A stretch of 64,000 nucleotides of DNA from Lichenostomus cassidix (Eukaryota > Chordata > Aves > Passeriformes > Meliphagidae), in the NCBI GenBank assembly GCA_008360975.2, contig CM039181.1:976380-1040379 (forward strand), given 5' to 3'. Below the pieces are notes generated by a model. That model was not told the DNA's origin. It saw nothing but the letters and a program-made list of their open reading frames with translations, and ran no database searches. The position numbers and the translations under genes were made by a program. Below are positions 1 through 13,730 of the stretch, one piece after another. Numbering within the stretch: the first letter of the stretch is position 1; each line of letters starts with the position of its first letter.

Positions 1-1024
1 GTTGGTTTTTAAGTGTAGTTTGGTTATTCCTGATGCACATAACAAGGCTGAAGAGGTCCAGTGTGGCTCTGAGAGGTTTTTGTTTGTAGAAACTCTGCAT
101 TTAACTGCAACTGGAGACAAAGCAAATGCTCCTTTGCTGCACGATGAGCAGCTCTGGCTTTAGGCATTTCTTACCAAGATGGACACGTTCAGATCCCACC
201 CACCAACAGCCCACAAACCACAGCTGGCAGATGGGACCAGCAAAGGCATTTCCTGCACTCTGACTCTTGCAGCTGCTCCACAATCCTCCCTAAAACCACA
301 GCTCTGCCCAGCCCTGCATGCAGGAGGGAAGGACCAGGCAGCATCCCAGATCCCCTTCAGCATCAAACATCTTCTCCCCTCCTTCTCACCTCCCTGTCCT
401 ACTGGAGAGTGACCCAAAGGACAGTTTTTCCTACCCCATCACCTCTAAGTTACAGTTTAGAGCCCAAAGCTGCTGAATTAAGTAGTAATTAATGTGGTGC
501 CCAGCAGTGGGATGTGCTGAAATGCCACAGAGAAAGGAAGAGCAAACATCAAAATTTACTGAATTTTCATGAGTCAAAAGAGGTACAGAGCAGGTGAAGC
601 CTAAAGGAAGGGCTGTGGTTTACTGCAACCTCCAGATGCTCTGCCTCACCACTTCCAGCAAGTTCCTTTCAGCCTTTTCTCCTATTATCCCAAATATGTA
701 ATAGAATAATTACTTATGTGAAACTCTCCGAAAGCACTCACCTCACTTGGAAGGGAGACACTTTCAGAAGTAGGAGTTAGAACCTTGTAAAAGGTTTCCT
801 GACCAAAAATCACCACAGAGATTCTGAAAGTCATAAAAATCACTCAATTCCTGCCCAACAGTACAACCAAAGCAAGCCAGGCTGGTCATTTCCAGCCTGA
901 AAAGACTGAGTAGGGTTGGGGAGCTTTAATCCTAGTAGAGGTGAACACAAAGCTCAGGTGCAACTCTCAGATCAGAAATTATTGTAGAGAGTGGCTGGAG
1001 ATCCAGCAGCTCTTTCCATGTCCA

Positions 1025-1466
1025 TCCACACAATATTATATCCACACAACCCATATTACATCCACACAACCCATATTATATCCACACAATCCATATTACA
1101 TCCACACAACCCATATTATATCCACACAACCCATATTATATCCACACAACCCATATTACATCCACACAACCCATATTATATCCACACAGTCCACATTATA
1201 TCCACACAACCCATATTATATCCACACAGTCCACATTATATCCACACAACCCATATTATATCCACACAGTCCACATTACATCCACACAATCCACATTACA
1301 TCCACACAATCCATATTATGTGTCCATCCACACAATCCATATTATATCCACACAATCCATATTATATCCACACAATCCATATTATATCCACACAACCCAT
1401 ATTATATCCACACAATCCACATTATATCCACACAATCCACATTATATCCACACAATCCATATTATT
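1025..1466. repeat. 20-bp minisatellite, about 22 copies
   Basis: The unit is close to TCCACACAACCCATATTATA. A shortened copy at 1025-1040 is followed by 14 copies in perfect 20-bp register (1041-1320), a 6-bp insertion (1321-1326) and 7 more copies (1327-1466). Copies differ mainly by AAC/AAT/AGT before CCA, by CAT/CAC, and by TATA/TACA at the end, giving a patchwork of variants. Because 20 is not a multiple of 3 and the unit has no stop in any plus-strand frame, open frames of about 220-240 codons are produced that are not genes. Confidence 0.97.
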
Positions 1467-1894
1467 TTGTGCCAACCCAGCCCATGGCATTGCACATGAC
1501 TGTCCACAAAAATCAACCCCAAAGCAAAGCAGAAAAACCTCTGGCAGTGAGAATATTCCTCCAATATTCCCAAATCAGATTGCCAGAGCATCCCTGACTC
1601 TGCACTGCAGACCTTTGCTAACTGATGAACCAACTGTGTGCAGCAGGAAGGTTTGTGTTCCACACCAGGGGAAAAACAAACATCACCTGCTGTTCCTCAT
1701 TCTCCCTGAAAAAGGATGACAAATATCCCCAAAGTAAATATGGTGAGAAGTGAAGCAAAACCTGGGATCAAACTGCCCTCTTGGATCTGCAGAGGAAAGA
1801 AAATTATATTTTCCTCTTCCTGTTTTGGCTCTTTTTTAATTTTTAGCTAAAGTATTAGGCAGGTAAGCAGAGCAGGTTATGATGGACAGGAAGA

Positions 1895-1897
<3 letters not shown>

Positions 1898-1926
<29 letters not shown>

Positions 1927-1927
1927 T
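1898..1927. repeat. (TTA)n microsatellite
   Basis: About ten uninterrupted trinucleotide units of TTA/ATT, a simple sequence repeat with no visible associated gene. Confidence 0.95.
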
Positions 1928-2334
1928 CATCATTGGTTTTTGCCCACATCTGCCCTATACTGATCTTGGCTCCAGCCATACTATAGCTATGGAAATAAAA
2001 GAAAAAAAAAAAGGAAGCAAGAGCTAAACAAAGATTCTTTAAGTGCTAGCAAAACATTTGGATTCAGGGCTCTTGCTCATGCCCTTTAAAGCCATTATTT
2101 TAAAAAATGTTTATGCAGCAGAGGCATTCCTCCTACACATAAAAATTCTTGAAAAACAGGAAAAGGAAATTCATGCTTCCTTCGAAATTCACCACCATGG
2201 CCAGTCTTGGGTCTCTTACTGTGACACTCTACAGTTCCCTTACCTCTGTCCAAATTGACAAGATCCTCTCTTTATTTTGAATTAAAGATCTGAATATTTC
2301 AAACACCTTTTCAAACTAATTTTAAAATCACCAC

Positions 2335-2380
2335 CAAATTTCACAGAACACTATAAACAAATTTCACAGAACACTATAAA
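2335..2380. repeat. 23-bp direct tandem duplication
   Basis: Two identical adjacent copies of a 23-bp unit that begins CAAATTTCACAG and ends ACTATAAA, followed by the start of a third. Perfect identity suggests a recent duplication. Confidence 0.9.
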
Positions 2381-2807
2381 CAAATGCAGCTATAAATATG
2401 CTGATTTTCAATCATGTGGCACTTTGGATTCAAAGCCACTTAGTGTGCAAACAACAGAAAATTCTGTATTTAAAATGTTTTTCTTCCCTTAGGCTCTGTG
2501 AGAAGAAGCCCAAAGGCTTTTTAATTCTACCTCACAACTAAAAAATTTCAGATACCAAACAGCTCAATGCAATGGGCCTAAAAACGGCATCATCTTTCAT
2601 GGACCAAGCCTCATGAATTAAATTTCAAATTTAATTTAGGATTTTTTGTGCAGTAGCAAAATCCTGCAAAAAAAATAGCTTTCAGGTCATCATTTCCATG
2701 AGCACAGTCCTACAGAGTGAGGCAGATTCTGTTATGATTTCTGTGACCTTGAATGTTATATAACTCCAGTCTGGGAGAGATTTTATTGTTGAAAAAGGCT
2801 TCGTGTT

Positions 2808-2823
2808 AAAAAAAAAAAAAAAA
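2808..2823. repeat. Poly(A) run, 16 bases
   Basis: A plain homopolymer run. No retrotransposon body or target-site duplication is recognisable next to it. Confidence 0.9.
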
Positions 2824-3931
2824 GAAAATTAAGCTACTAATGGTCATGGCAGAAGTGGGAAATTTGATCTAGTCACATTCTAGAGAACAGAGAAAGGAGG
2901 AAAATACTCAGATTGAATAATGTGAGTTTCATCAGATAAGAAAGGCAAGGTAGCTGTGAAAGAAATCATTTGGCTGCATCCCATCCAAATGATGTCAAAT
3001 TACCTGTTTTCACTCTGACCCACAGTCTGTGCCTCAATTTAACACATCTCTGGTGATTTTTGTAGATTGCAATTATATATTGACTTGGTAAGAACAAACT
3101 TTACCATGCATGATATTTTTAAATTGAAATTATATTTCAGCTTAATGCCTTTTTTTCCTCCAGTCCAGCATTAACTTAAGCATAGCTACAAGCAGCAGTT
3201 CTCCCAAACTTGCCAAAGAAAAAGCAGAATACTTTCAGTGGGAGTATAAAATAGATTAACCACTGCTATCCCTACAAGCACAACAGTTCCACGTGTGAGA
3301 GAAATCAAATGCTCATTCATTCCCCAGTTCACAGTGACAGCCTGGTGACAAATCTCCTTCACATCCTGACAGCCCCACGAAATGAGCTGAATTCCCACAC
3401 AGTCACTGAAGGCCAAAGTTAGCTTTTTCCTTATTAAAAAAAAATAATAATAATAAACTCAAGTCTGCCTCTGTGGGGATTGGCTGCAACTCTGAACCTT
3501 AAAGGAAATAAGAGAGAGAAAGAGCAAGAAAAGCACAAACCATGAGAGGGGTGGGGAAAAGCTGATGGCACTGGGAATGGAAAATGTGGGCATTAAAAGA
3601 ATTTCCCACTCCAAACAATGTGCAAAGTTAAAAATATCTTCTCCTGAGATTATCCTCTGCATAAATACTCTGGACAGCTATTTATAGCAGTCTGCTAGCC
3701 TCCAACAGAGATTTTTATTCCAACAAAGGAGCTATATACAAACCCAGCAGCTGTTGAAAGGACTATTAAAATGGAAAATAAACCCTCTTGCATCAGCTAG
3801 CCAGACTGGTACCTGGGTCCAGCTCAGTCTAAACATGGCTTTCCTGCATGCTGACAATGAGCCTGAAGCACTCAAGGGAGGGAAGAAAAAAAACTTGGTT
3901 TTATCACAGGGCAAATGCCCATTGTCAGAAA

Positions 3932-3966
3932 TGAGCTCAGCACTGAGCTGAGCACTGCTGAGCTCA
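3932..3966. repeat. Inverted repeat with 11-bp perfect arms
   Basis: TGAGCTCAGCA (3932-3942) and its reverse complement TGCTGAGCTCA (3956-3966) are separated by 13 bases. The loop also contains GAGCTGAGCACTG-like echoes of the arms. Each arm includes the palindrome TGAGCTCA. Confidence 0.85.
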
Positions 3967-6900
3967 GGGGAGATGCTGGAAAATTGACTCTTTCCTAGCG
4001 TGTTCTTCCACCTTGAAATCTTTGAGCCAGCCTGGGCTGATCACTGCCAGGACTTGCCAACACACATTCTCCTTGTTTTGGTTGCCTTCAGCCTTGAACT
4101 TGGAAATATAAAATTGATTGCAAATATACTTTTAAAATCCATGAGAGGCTTGAATGAGCTAGTCTCTGATAGCAGATTGCAGGCAGTCTGGGGTGGATTT
4201 TTAGGACAAGGAGCACCTGTGCCCCAAGGAGGGTCAGGGATCCCCACACCTGACATGACAAAGGGCAAGTGTCCCATCAGGTGGGGCTAACAGGGTCACC
4301 TGAACTCCCCCAAGGAGCTCTGTCCTTCCCTCCTGGCTCAGGTGACATTTTGGGGTGTAGAGATCTTGCTTTGTCCCTTTCCAGGTCTCCCTATCACCCT
4401 TGTCTTCCCCTGGGTGCTAATTGCTCCCCAGTTAATCTGAGCTGTAAAACACTTTGTGTTATCCCTAATTGCCTGGCTGCATGTGCTGCCATCTCAGTGT
4501 CAATCAGTGCTAATTAAGATGCCAGAATTTCAGAGCAGAGGTTTTTCCCCCTCACTGCACATGTGTGAGTGACTTTGTTCTGCTCATAAAGTTCAGCTCA
4601 TGTATATTTTTCAGCTCAGCTTTGCTTTGGTTTCAGTTTGGCTCCTTCGGTTCAAGTTAAGATTTGGATTAGAAAAAGACTTTTAAAAGTCATTACTTGG
4701 ACTGAGCTGCAGTTCAAGAGAAGAATAACATCTTAAACAAGTCTCAAGTTCACATTTAGTTTAAGCTTTTGATGTTGGTTTCCAATTGGTGACTCCAAAT
4801 AGCACTGAAAAACACAGATTTGAAGCTAAATACACCTAGTAAAATATGATGGCTTAAGTTAAAACACTGATTTGAAACACAGCAAAAGAGGAGTCACTAA
4901 GCACAATTTTGGGACACCAGAGTCACAGCTCAGTGAAGGCAAAGCCTCAACCCTTATTTCTTAACAGAGAAGAAATATTCCTAATTATTTCTTAATCAAT
5001 CTTCAGAGAATGTTCTCCATCTGGAGGAAACCAGAGCTGCTCACTGTCACCTTGCAGGAAACCTTGCAGAACTTTTCCCTTTCCCTTCAATTTCATCTGT
5101 GAAAAAAGGTTTGGGATAAGCTTTCCCAGTTTTCAGCACTCTCTCCTAGCTCCCCATTCAGGTTTTCACAAAAAACAAACCTACAAGCATTTATCCAGTT
5201 TTGTAATGAAGTCAATCAGAATTTTGCTGGCAGAAGGAACAGCAAACAGGCACCTTGGAGAGCCTGAATGAGCAAATTCTCTTCACTTGCATGCAACTCT
5301 CAGTGGAAGCAGAGCAAAGTCTGTGCAGCAAAATAAGCTGGTTTGAGACATGGAACTGTAATGGTAGATTAATCCATTGCACACAGTTTAGCAACGTAAT
5401 GAGGAGGCTGAAAACCACCCAAGTGCTGCAGACTGACATCCACATTTCATTTACACTCAATGGTTTCAGCCACAGCAACAGCCAGAGCTGGGAAATACAG
5501 AACATTCTGTCCTACCAATGGCAGCTCAGCAGCATCATCTCCATCTGCCTCTCATTCCCTCTGCTCTCCAGGATTACAGCTTTTGGAACAGGATGGCAAT
5601 GCTATCCCACCATCCCCTCCCCACTTCTGTGGTCTGCAGCTCACTGCTCTGCATGTTTAATTGATAAATAATGGGGAACGAGACTGGGGAGGAGGAAGTC
5701 TGACACACGCAGTTGGGTTACATAAGTCACTTTTTTTTTTCACCCCTAAAAGTCTTAATTTATTATCTGTTCCCAACATTCACTAAATGCACAAACTCAA
5801 CTGTCACATTCTGCTCTTCTGTCTTTCAGGACTCATCCTGCTCTTTATTCCAAGGTGAAGCTGCATTTTCCCAGAGAGGGATTGGGGAAATGGTTTGGGT
5901 TTAAGAGACCCAAATCTCAGCTTTTCAAGCAAACTGCAGAGCCAACTGCTCTGTCCCAAAGCTCCAGCTGCTCCCTGCCCTGGAGAGTCTCTGTGGGCTC
6001 TGGCTGAGACACAACTTCCATTCCCAGCTCTGCCACTGAGTGATTAAAGATGCAGCTTGAGGTAAAGTGGGTTATGACAGCCTGAACCCATGATGACAAA
6101 GGCACATTTACAGGAAACAGGGCAGTGGTTCTGGTTTAGGGGGAAAAAAATAAACAAAAAAGATAAAAACAGGGGGAAAATACTAATCTGATATGGCCAC
6201 AGCTGCTGTCCCAGATGATGAATCCAGCTCACAAATGGCAGAAGAGTGCCTTCAGTCAAAGGCTCTGGTATTGCTCCTGCCCTGTCTTGTGATTGCTTTC
6301 CCAAAAATTCAGCATTGTGTTTGTTGGTTTTGGACAGAACAAGTCTCCAGATGTCTTCCCTGTCCTTCTCTCACACAGATGCTCAGCAACATTAAAGTGC
6401 TCTATCTACCCACTGAGCAGTGGGGATGTGACTCTAAAGCTCCCACAGGCATCTGAAATACTCCTCATTCTCCTCTAGAAATAAAGCTGTAGAGGTGAAA
6501 TCCCACCAAATCCAGTGGAAAGGAGTTACAAGGTGGTGTTGCTCCTCTCCAGCTTCTGAAAACACTTATTAAAAACACAGCTGCTCCATAAACACCCTGG
6601 AGCCTACTGAAATCACCTCATGGCATCTCAGGCCAGCCACCAGCAGGTCCAGCATCCCCAGGATGTCCCCTCATCCTCCCCCCTGGCAAGAAGTCACAGC
6701 AGACATCCTGCACCATCTCCCTATCGACACCCCAGAGCCAGCAGGGAGGGGCAGAGACAACCAAAGGCTCCACATGCCATTTCCCTGCCATAAAACATAC
6801 ACAGAGCTCTTGTTAACCCTCAGGGAGGTGAGGAAACCTCCAAACACCTTAAAACTCGTGGAGAAGGATTCCTGAAGTCTGCAACCAAAGCTGCTTTTCG

Positions 6901-9900
6901 TGGCTTCTCCTTCTAAAAGTGGCCTGAAGCAAAGAGATGGTACTGAAAACGGATGGGTCTGGGTGATTCGTACATCATTCTCCAAATTCTGCAGCCTGGA
7001 GAAAACCCCAAAAGCAAAGAGGAGAGCAGAAAGCAGGAATCCATCCCCTCTGGGAGGTGTGTGGCTCAGTCCCTGGTCACTCCTGCTCTGGTGAGCTGCA
7101 GGAACAGCACTGCCCTGCTGAGGGATGATGCAGGATATGTACAGTTAGTCAGTTATTGACAGGATGCTCTGCTTGTGGAAATGGTCAGAGTAGATTTCAT
7201 CATGAGAGCCACTGCAGTGCTAAAAGGAGGAGTAAAAGCAGTAAAAATGGCATTACTATTCCCAATGGAAGGAATCACCTTCAGCTACCTTTCAAGCTGC
7301 CTACTCTGGCCTGATTTCTTTATGCTTACCTCCTTACTTCATCTAATTAAACATTTAAGCTTTAAAGAGTCCAAATTCTAACCAGCAAAGAGCTTGTCTC
7401 ATTAGAAAAATCTTAATTTTAAACTCACTCTGCAGCTCTGTTTATCCTGTGCTGCAGAAGAACAGCTTGAAATCCATGAACACTGAAACCCATTCCCTGA
7501 AAAAGCTGACAGTTCTTGTGACAATTAATAGCTTACTTTCACAGATGCATCTTTCGTATCAAAAGTGTTTTGGAAACTCCAGACACACACATCTCCAGCA
7601 AAATCCCATTTCTGGTTGTGTAAAAGGTGGCAGCCTACAAAATCATTCACTCCAGCGGGACAAGGAAATATTTTTAGTCAAGAACACTCCATGCTGCCCA
7701 TTCAAATGGCACATTCTTTACCTCAGAGCACTGAAGACCTCAACATTTACCACATGCGAGCCAAATAAAGACAACATTCAGAATATTTTTATTAAAAACA
7801 ATTGTCTGGAAGGCCAGCAGTGGGATTTACAATACGCTGGGTAGCTGCCGGATGTCGCTGGAAAAGGAACACATGCTGCAGATTCAGGGTAATGAGGAAA
7901 ACGTGGCTGTTCCCAGGGCTGCTGCTCTGTAGGAAGGACTGAAGGGCAGCATGATGTCATTTCCCTTTGCGCAGGACTCCCCAGGGACTCCCAGAAAGAA
8001 TTTGGCTGCAAAACTGATGACAGGACAGAGCCCCAGCTGAGGGGAGAACAAGCAATAAATGAGTGAAGATGGGTTGGTGATGGAAAAGTCATTCCTAGTC
8101 ACCAAGAGATCCTAGCAGGGTTTGCTTCCAGCAGAATAACGAGGATGGGACAGAGCATTTTAAATTTAAAATCCCTTTAAATTTAAATCTCCATCCTTTA
8201 AGTCCAGAGGAGTTACTAAACATGCAGAACCACTGAAAAAAGGATTCAGGCTGAAATAAAGGCAAGCCTTGAAACAGGGAACACAGCTCAACAATGGGAT
8301 ATCTATAAAGGAATGGCATGGCCTGGGAAAGGGATCCCCTGGGTCTCACTGGTGCCAACCCCTTCCTCCTAGAGCTATCCTGCTTTAAAGCATATTCACT
8401 GAGATTTGCTTGAATTTCAGAATTCTTCTGTTATCTGAAAGCAACGACAGGAGTTGAAAAAGTTTCATCAGCTAACCTGCACGTTTTGTGGTCTTTGCTC
8501 CACTTCTGTGCATTTCTGCCTTTATCTCCTCCAAACAAGATATTCTACCCAGCAAAACCACACAGCCAACAGACAGAGAAATCCCATTTCCTCCCAAGTC
8601 AGCAGAACCACAAGCATGCAGGAGCTCTAATGATACCAAAGTCAGGACATGAGGATCTCATTGTGAGTGTGATGTGAGCACCAGAGCTGAAATCAGGATG
8701 GAGCCAGTGAAGCAACAGGGAAACAGATGAAGGAAGTTAGACTTTCGAGATGTGAGTCACCAAAAAAACACCTTCAAGCATTTCTCTTTACTCAAACAGT
8801 GTCAGAGCTGGTGACACACTTAAACATTTCATTATCTTCATAGTTTATTAGGTGCTGTATTAGTCCACCTGATAATAATCAGTAAATGAAAAATTAGATT
8901 ACAGGTCCATTGACTTTGCCTAAACATTTCAGGTTTGCCTTGAAGATATATTTTCTTCATTCAGTTGATGTCTATCCTACACATCTATTCAGGCCTGAAA
9001 AAACATGATGGTGTTTTCATTGCTTAGTAGGAGGTTTTCCCATATTAATTTAATCACCAATATATTCCTTCTTGTTAGAATATTGAAATGACTCATCCAT
9101 TCCATGAAAAATTTGGGTGAGAAATCAGACTATAGCCCTGAAGGAGTTTACTCAACCCTGCAGTCTGAGATGATTACATGCTAATGAGAAAAGACTCTAC
9201 AAGAGAGGAGGGGAAAGGGGTTGGAATTGAACCTTTTCCTTAAACAAATTCAGCTTGTGGCATTCCAGCACAGACAAAGCCTCCAGCTATCATAACTCTC
9301 TGCTTTGAAAAGGTCATTAGCACTGGAGCTCATCCTGCTGGGAGAGTGCAGAACCAAATCCATGGCCATGACATGAACAGTTGCCCTTGGTGTTGCTGAT
9401 CCCTGAAATCCTACAGAGGAGATTCTTAGAGGTATTTATTGTGAAATATCAGCAAAATCCCACACTGTCCACACAACAGCCCCAAACACATCCTGCAGTG
9501 AGTGCAGCAGCAGCATCAACACTGAACACACACTTCAGGAACTGCTTTTTCCCTTTCCTTCCACATTTCCTACCCAATATTTCTTTCTCTGTCTCAGAGC
9601 AGCCTGCAGGTGAGGCACCAAACACACCAGAACTGCACTGCAAAGCACTGTGCTCACAGCTCTGACCTTCAGAGGAATCCCCACTGGGCAGGCTGGACCA
9701 TAAAAGGAATCCAGGAGTAGCCAGTGCTTAGAAAATCCATCTGCTGTCTGTCCCAGCTCTGGCACTGCCTTATTAAGACACTGAAGTTGTAGAGAATCTG
9801 GGGAATGATCTGAGCAGCAGTGCCCAGAGCAGGCTTGTCACTTGGTGTGGGCTGAAAATGAACCTGGAAAAGCTGTGAGGACACTTTATTTTACTTACAG

Positions 9901-12324
9901 CTAGTAAAAGAAACCTATTAATAAAAAAAACTGCAGTCATCCTATTCCTATGGAAACACACTTTTTAAAATTTTTTTTTAAATTTCTAACCAAACATTTT
10001 CTACATGGGAAAAGAGAGAAAACAGGCTGGAGGTTGAGGACTCCATCTGGAGGGATGGCTGATGTGACATGCCAACACAATGCTATCATCATCTCATCAG
10101 GAGGCACAAGGACAAAAAAACCTTCTGTATATGGATCATGCAAAGGGTTTTCCTCTCCAGTCTCTGCTGAGCTCTGCTCCTCTGAGGAGAGGAAGTGCAC
10201 TGAGTGGGAGGAATAGAGGCAGAATTTTGGGGTGGTTCACCTCCCAACTGTTAGCATTTCTGTGAAGATCTGAAGCCTTTCCTTGATTTTCTGTCAGCAT
10301 GACAAAACTGCTGACCTTTCATCAAGACTATTAACAAGCAAGTTTATTTGGCCCAACTAACAGCTTCTGACATAAAGAGGAGCAAAACAGCATCTATTTA
10401 TATTTCCTTAATGTCAACCAAGATGAAGCTAACCTTTTAACTGTCCCATCCACTGCCCACGGGTTTATACTTGCCAATAAACAAAATTAAATGCATCCTG
10501 CTTACTTTTCCACTTCCCACCAGCCTTGAGGCTCCCCAGGAGGAGCAGAGCTCAGCTGCAGCACCAGCACAGCTCCTGCTCCACTCCTGCCATCCTGCCC
10601 CTCTGCTCAGCCCCTGCCAGCATTCCTCAGGATTGGGATTTGTTCCCTGAGGAATAGCTGACCTTATAGCCCCCTGACCTTATTTCTGGCCAGAAATATT
10701 TCCTGAGCTATGTGCTGATGAATTAAGTTGCCCAAAAAGCACAGCCTTCGTGCTAGGAAAGATCCCCCAAGGACACTCTGCTGGCAAGAGGGATTTTCCT
10801 GGTTTAGCACGAGCTAATAAGCAGGTTACAAAGAGAGAAATAAAGCTGCTTATAAACATTTATCTCCAGTGATTAAAAACTTGCTGAAAGGCACAAAGCC
10901 AAAAATGCAGGAGCTAATTGACCCAACGAGATGCTTCTGCAAGTTGAAATCAGTTTGGAGTTTCGTTTGCAAATCCCATTTTTCCTCTGTGGTTCTTTGA
11001 AGTGAGCAGGGAAGGTTTGCCTTTGCCCAGGCTGCCAGCAATCTGATAGTGTTTATATCCTCTGCTCATTCGTGTGGAACACTTGTTAGGGTTTGACTCC
11101 AGTTCATCTTTGATTTATCCCTGCAAACCAGTTGGCCTCAGCCTTTTAAAGGGAAATCTCCTCTTCTGCTTATCTGGTTTAATTTCAGCTCTTAGATCAT
11201 AAAACCATGAATAAAATGCAAGCTCACACTGAGAAGCAGATGCTGCTACAAACACACTGGCTAAATTCATTTTTGTGTCACTCCTTGGAGAGTCTTACAG
11301 CTGGGCAACAACTGCAATTTCTCTCATGTCTAATAATTTCTACCATTCTGAGCCCAGAATGCCCTGAAGAATAGTAACATCATTAAGCAACAAGTTCAAC
11401 AATGTTCTTGTTCTGTCAGAAGGCAGCTGGAATGCTGTGCTGAGGAGCTGATTTTGTTGTCTGCCCAGGAACTCAGTGAAGTTTACCCTCTGTGTCTCTA
11501 ACTCCTTGGAAGAACAAAGCTGCTTTTATGAAACTTTTCTCCATTTTAAAGAAAATATAATCTGAAAAATACAATAGTTGTAAAATTAGCAGCAAAATTC
11601 TACCAATCTTTAGATAGGTTTGGTTATTTCCTCTGGGGCATTTGAAATGCTACAACAACAAAGATTTGTTTAGCATCCATTCTCACTGCAGTGATATCAT
11701 GCTTTGTGCTTGGGTGGAGAATGAACTCCAAAAACTGCACAGAGCAATGCAAAGGACCAAACCCACCCAAAAACCCCAAACCTGTCCTGTCAGCCCTGGA
11801 ATTGCAGGCAGCTGTGAGCACAGGTGAACAGCTGGAACATCTGCTGCCATTTGCTCTCAGCTCTCACACATCTCTGATCTTATTTATTCAGTGTCTTCAG
11901 ATTTAACTCCTGGGCAGAAAATGTCATGGCTCAGATCTACCCAAAAGTGGAAAGGCAAACAGGAACCCTCAAAGTATTTGCAACTTCAGGATGTATGAAG
12001 TTCATGGAGAGATAAAACCACTGCAGGTTTTTTCTTGTAGCAAAAGAGGCTTGGAATGGAAAAAGTGATTTGTGATTTGATGCTAGACAAGCCCTTCTCT
12101 TTGCCATATTGTCACAACAGGATGACCAAAACTTCTCCTTCCCCATGAAATTATCTGAAACCCTGTTAGGAAGAGCATTTTGCAGAGCCAAACTGAGGTT
12201 CAGACTCAAAGTTAAGCTTCAGCTAAATGGAGATCAGTCTGCCAATGACCTTGACACCTTTCTGAAATCTGCAGCAGTGATGATGTGGCAATGGAGCAAA
12301 CTGGATCAGCTTCCTAGTATCGTT

Positions 12325-12411
12325 AAAAAAAACAAACAAACAAACAAAAACCCAAAAAAAACCAAACAAACAAAACCCCCAAAACCAAAACAAACCACCA
12401 AAAAAAACCAA
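12325..12411. repeat. A/C-only low-complexity tract (87 bases)
   Basis: The plus strand contains only A and C from 12325 to 12411, in CAAA, CCAAAA and poly(A) blocks; a looser tail continues to about 12435. The gene strand is therefore G/T-only within the CALD1 intron. Similar tracts lie at 20640 and 39950. Confidence 0.9.
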
Positions 12412-13158
12412 GATCAAAAAACCAACACCAACAAGCAGAGGTGAAAATTCATTGCTGATACCATGACAAGTCAACCAGCCTGAAAATCTCCTTTTTTTCC
12501 CCCCGAGGTAGCAGAGCTGCTGAGCCCAGCCAGGCTGAGCACGTGCAATAAATCTGACAGCCTGGGAGAGAGCTGGACTGAGTCCCACATGTCTGCTGTT
12601 GGACAAATGCCCCCAGACAGGTCTGCAGAGCTGCTCCAAACACACTGAGAGCCTCCAGAGATCCAGACAAATATAAATAGTGAAAAAAACCCTCTGGCTG
12701 GACAAAATTTGTGGGTGGGCATGGTGAGACTCCGTGGGGAATCCAGGATGTCTGGAATACCTCGGAATTATAACAACTTCAAATGCAAAAAACCCACTTG
12801 ATTTCTGAGCTGGTGTCAGTGTGTTAAAGCTTGCAGTCATCCATCTGTCCATCCCCAGAGGAAAAGCCTGCAGGCAGCAGAGGATTCCCCCAGCAAGGCT
12901 GCAGCTCACTGGGGGAGAGCACAGGGAGATGATCTGTGCTCAGAGCTGATGGAGGAGCTTTAGAAACTTCCATTCTATTTATGAACTTCCATTCTGCACT
13001 TTAGGATTGCAGATTGTTCCATGAAACACCTGAAAGTGTTCAGAGGCAAGCCTGGCAAGCTGATTTCTGTAGCTTGTGACAGTCACAGTATTAAAGGCAA
13101 AGATGATCCCCAAATCCCTAAAAGTCTGAATTTGTCAAAACCAATGCAGCACCAGGTA

Positions 13159-13182
13159 TTTATTGGTTAATTTATTGGTTAA
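13159..13182. repeat. 12-bp direct duplication TTTATTGGTTAA
   Basis: Two adjacent identical 12-bp copies. Simple local duplication with no recognised role. Confidence 0.85.
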
Positions 13183-13660
13183 TAACTGCCCCAGTGCTGC
13201 TGCCCTTCCCTCCCTGTGAGCCCTGCAATGGGGACAGAGGCTCAGCTCAGCTCCTGCCCTGCCTGGGACAGGATTTGGGAGCTCCCAGCTGCAGACACAT
13301 CCCAGCTTGAGGATCAGGCTCTGTTATTGTCAAGGAAAACCAAAAATAACAAGGCCAGACTAAATTATTTTTAAGATCCTGTGATTTTTAAAGCAGTCTT
13401 GTGACTTTTAAGGGGTCTGACTCATGACACTTGAATGCTTGAGGTTGGCAGCAGCGAGGGGAGTACAGCAGGATTTGGAGTGCAGTAATTTATTGCTGAA
13501 TGTGTGGGAAAGGGCAGGGAGTGCATCTGCAGAGATTGGGGACAACAGGGGACACAGGCCAAGCCCTTCTCTCCTGGCCAGGCTGCCACCAAGCCACCCT
13601 GCTGCTGGCAGGAGCCACAGGGAGCTCAGCAAAGCACCCCAGACAGGGCAGAACCACACA

Positions 13661-13730
13661 GGATGGGATGGGATGGGATGGGATGGGATGGGATGGGATG
13701 GGATGGGATATGGGATATTGGGATGGGATA
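13661..13730. repeat. (GGATG)n pentanucleotide array
   Basis: Ten perfect GGATG units occupy 13661-13710, followed by a degenerate tail (GGATATGGGATATTGGGATGGGATA) to 13730. All three plus-strand frames stay open through the array, and on the minus strand it reads CATCC, producing Pro/Ser/His-rich shadow peptides. Confidence 0.96.

Noticed and set aside
941..1719. Two overlapping open frames of 218 and 242 codons with Tyr/His/Pro-rich repeats
   Set aside because: They are created by the 20-bp tandem array, which has no stop in any plus-strand frame; the peptide is purely repeat-derived.
12223..12909. 228-codon minus-strand frame with a Phe/Trp/Gly-rich hydrophobic stretch
   Set aside because: The membrane-like part is the complement of the A/C-only tract; the remainder matches nothing I recognise.
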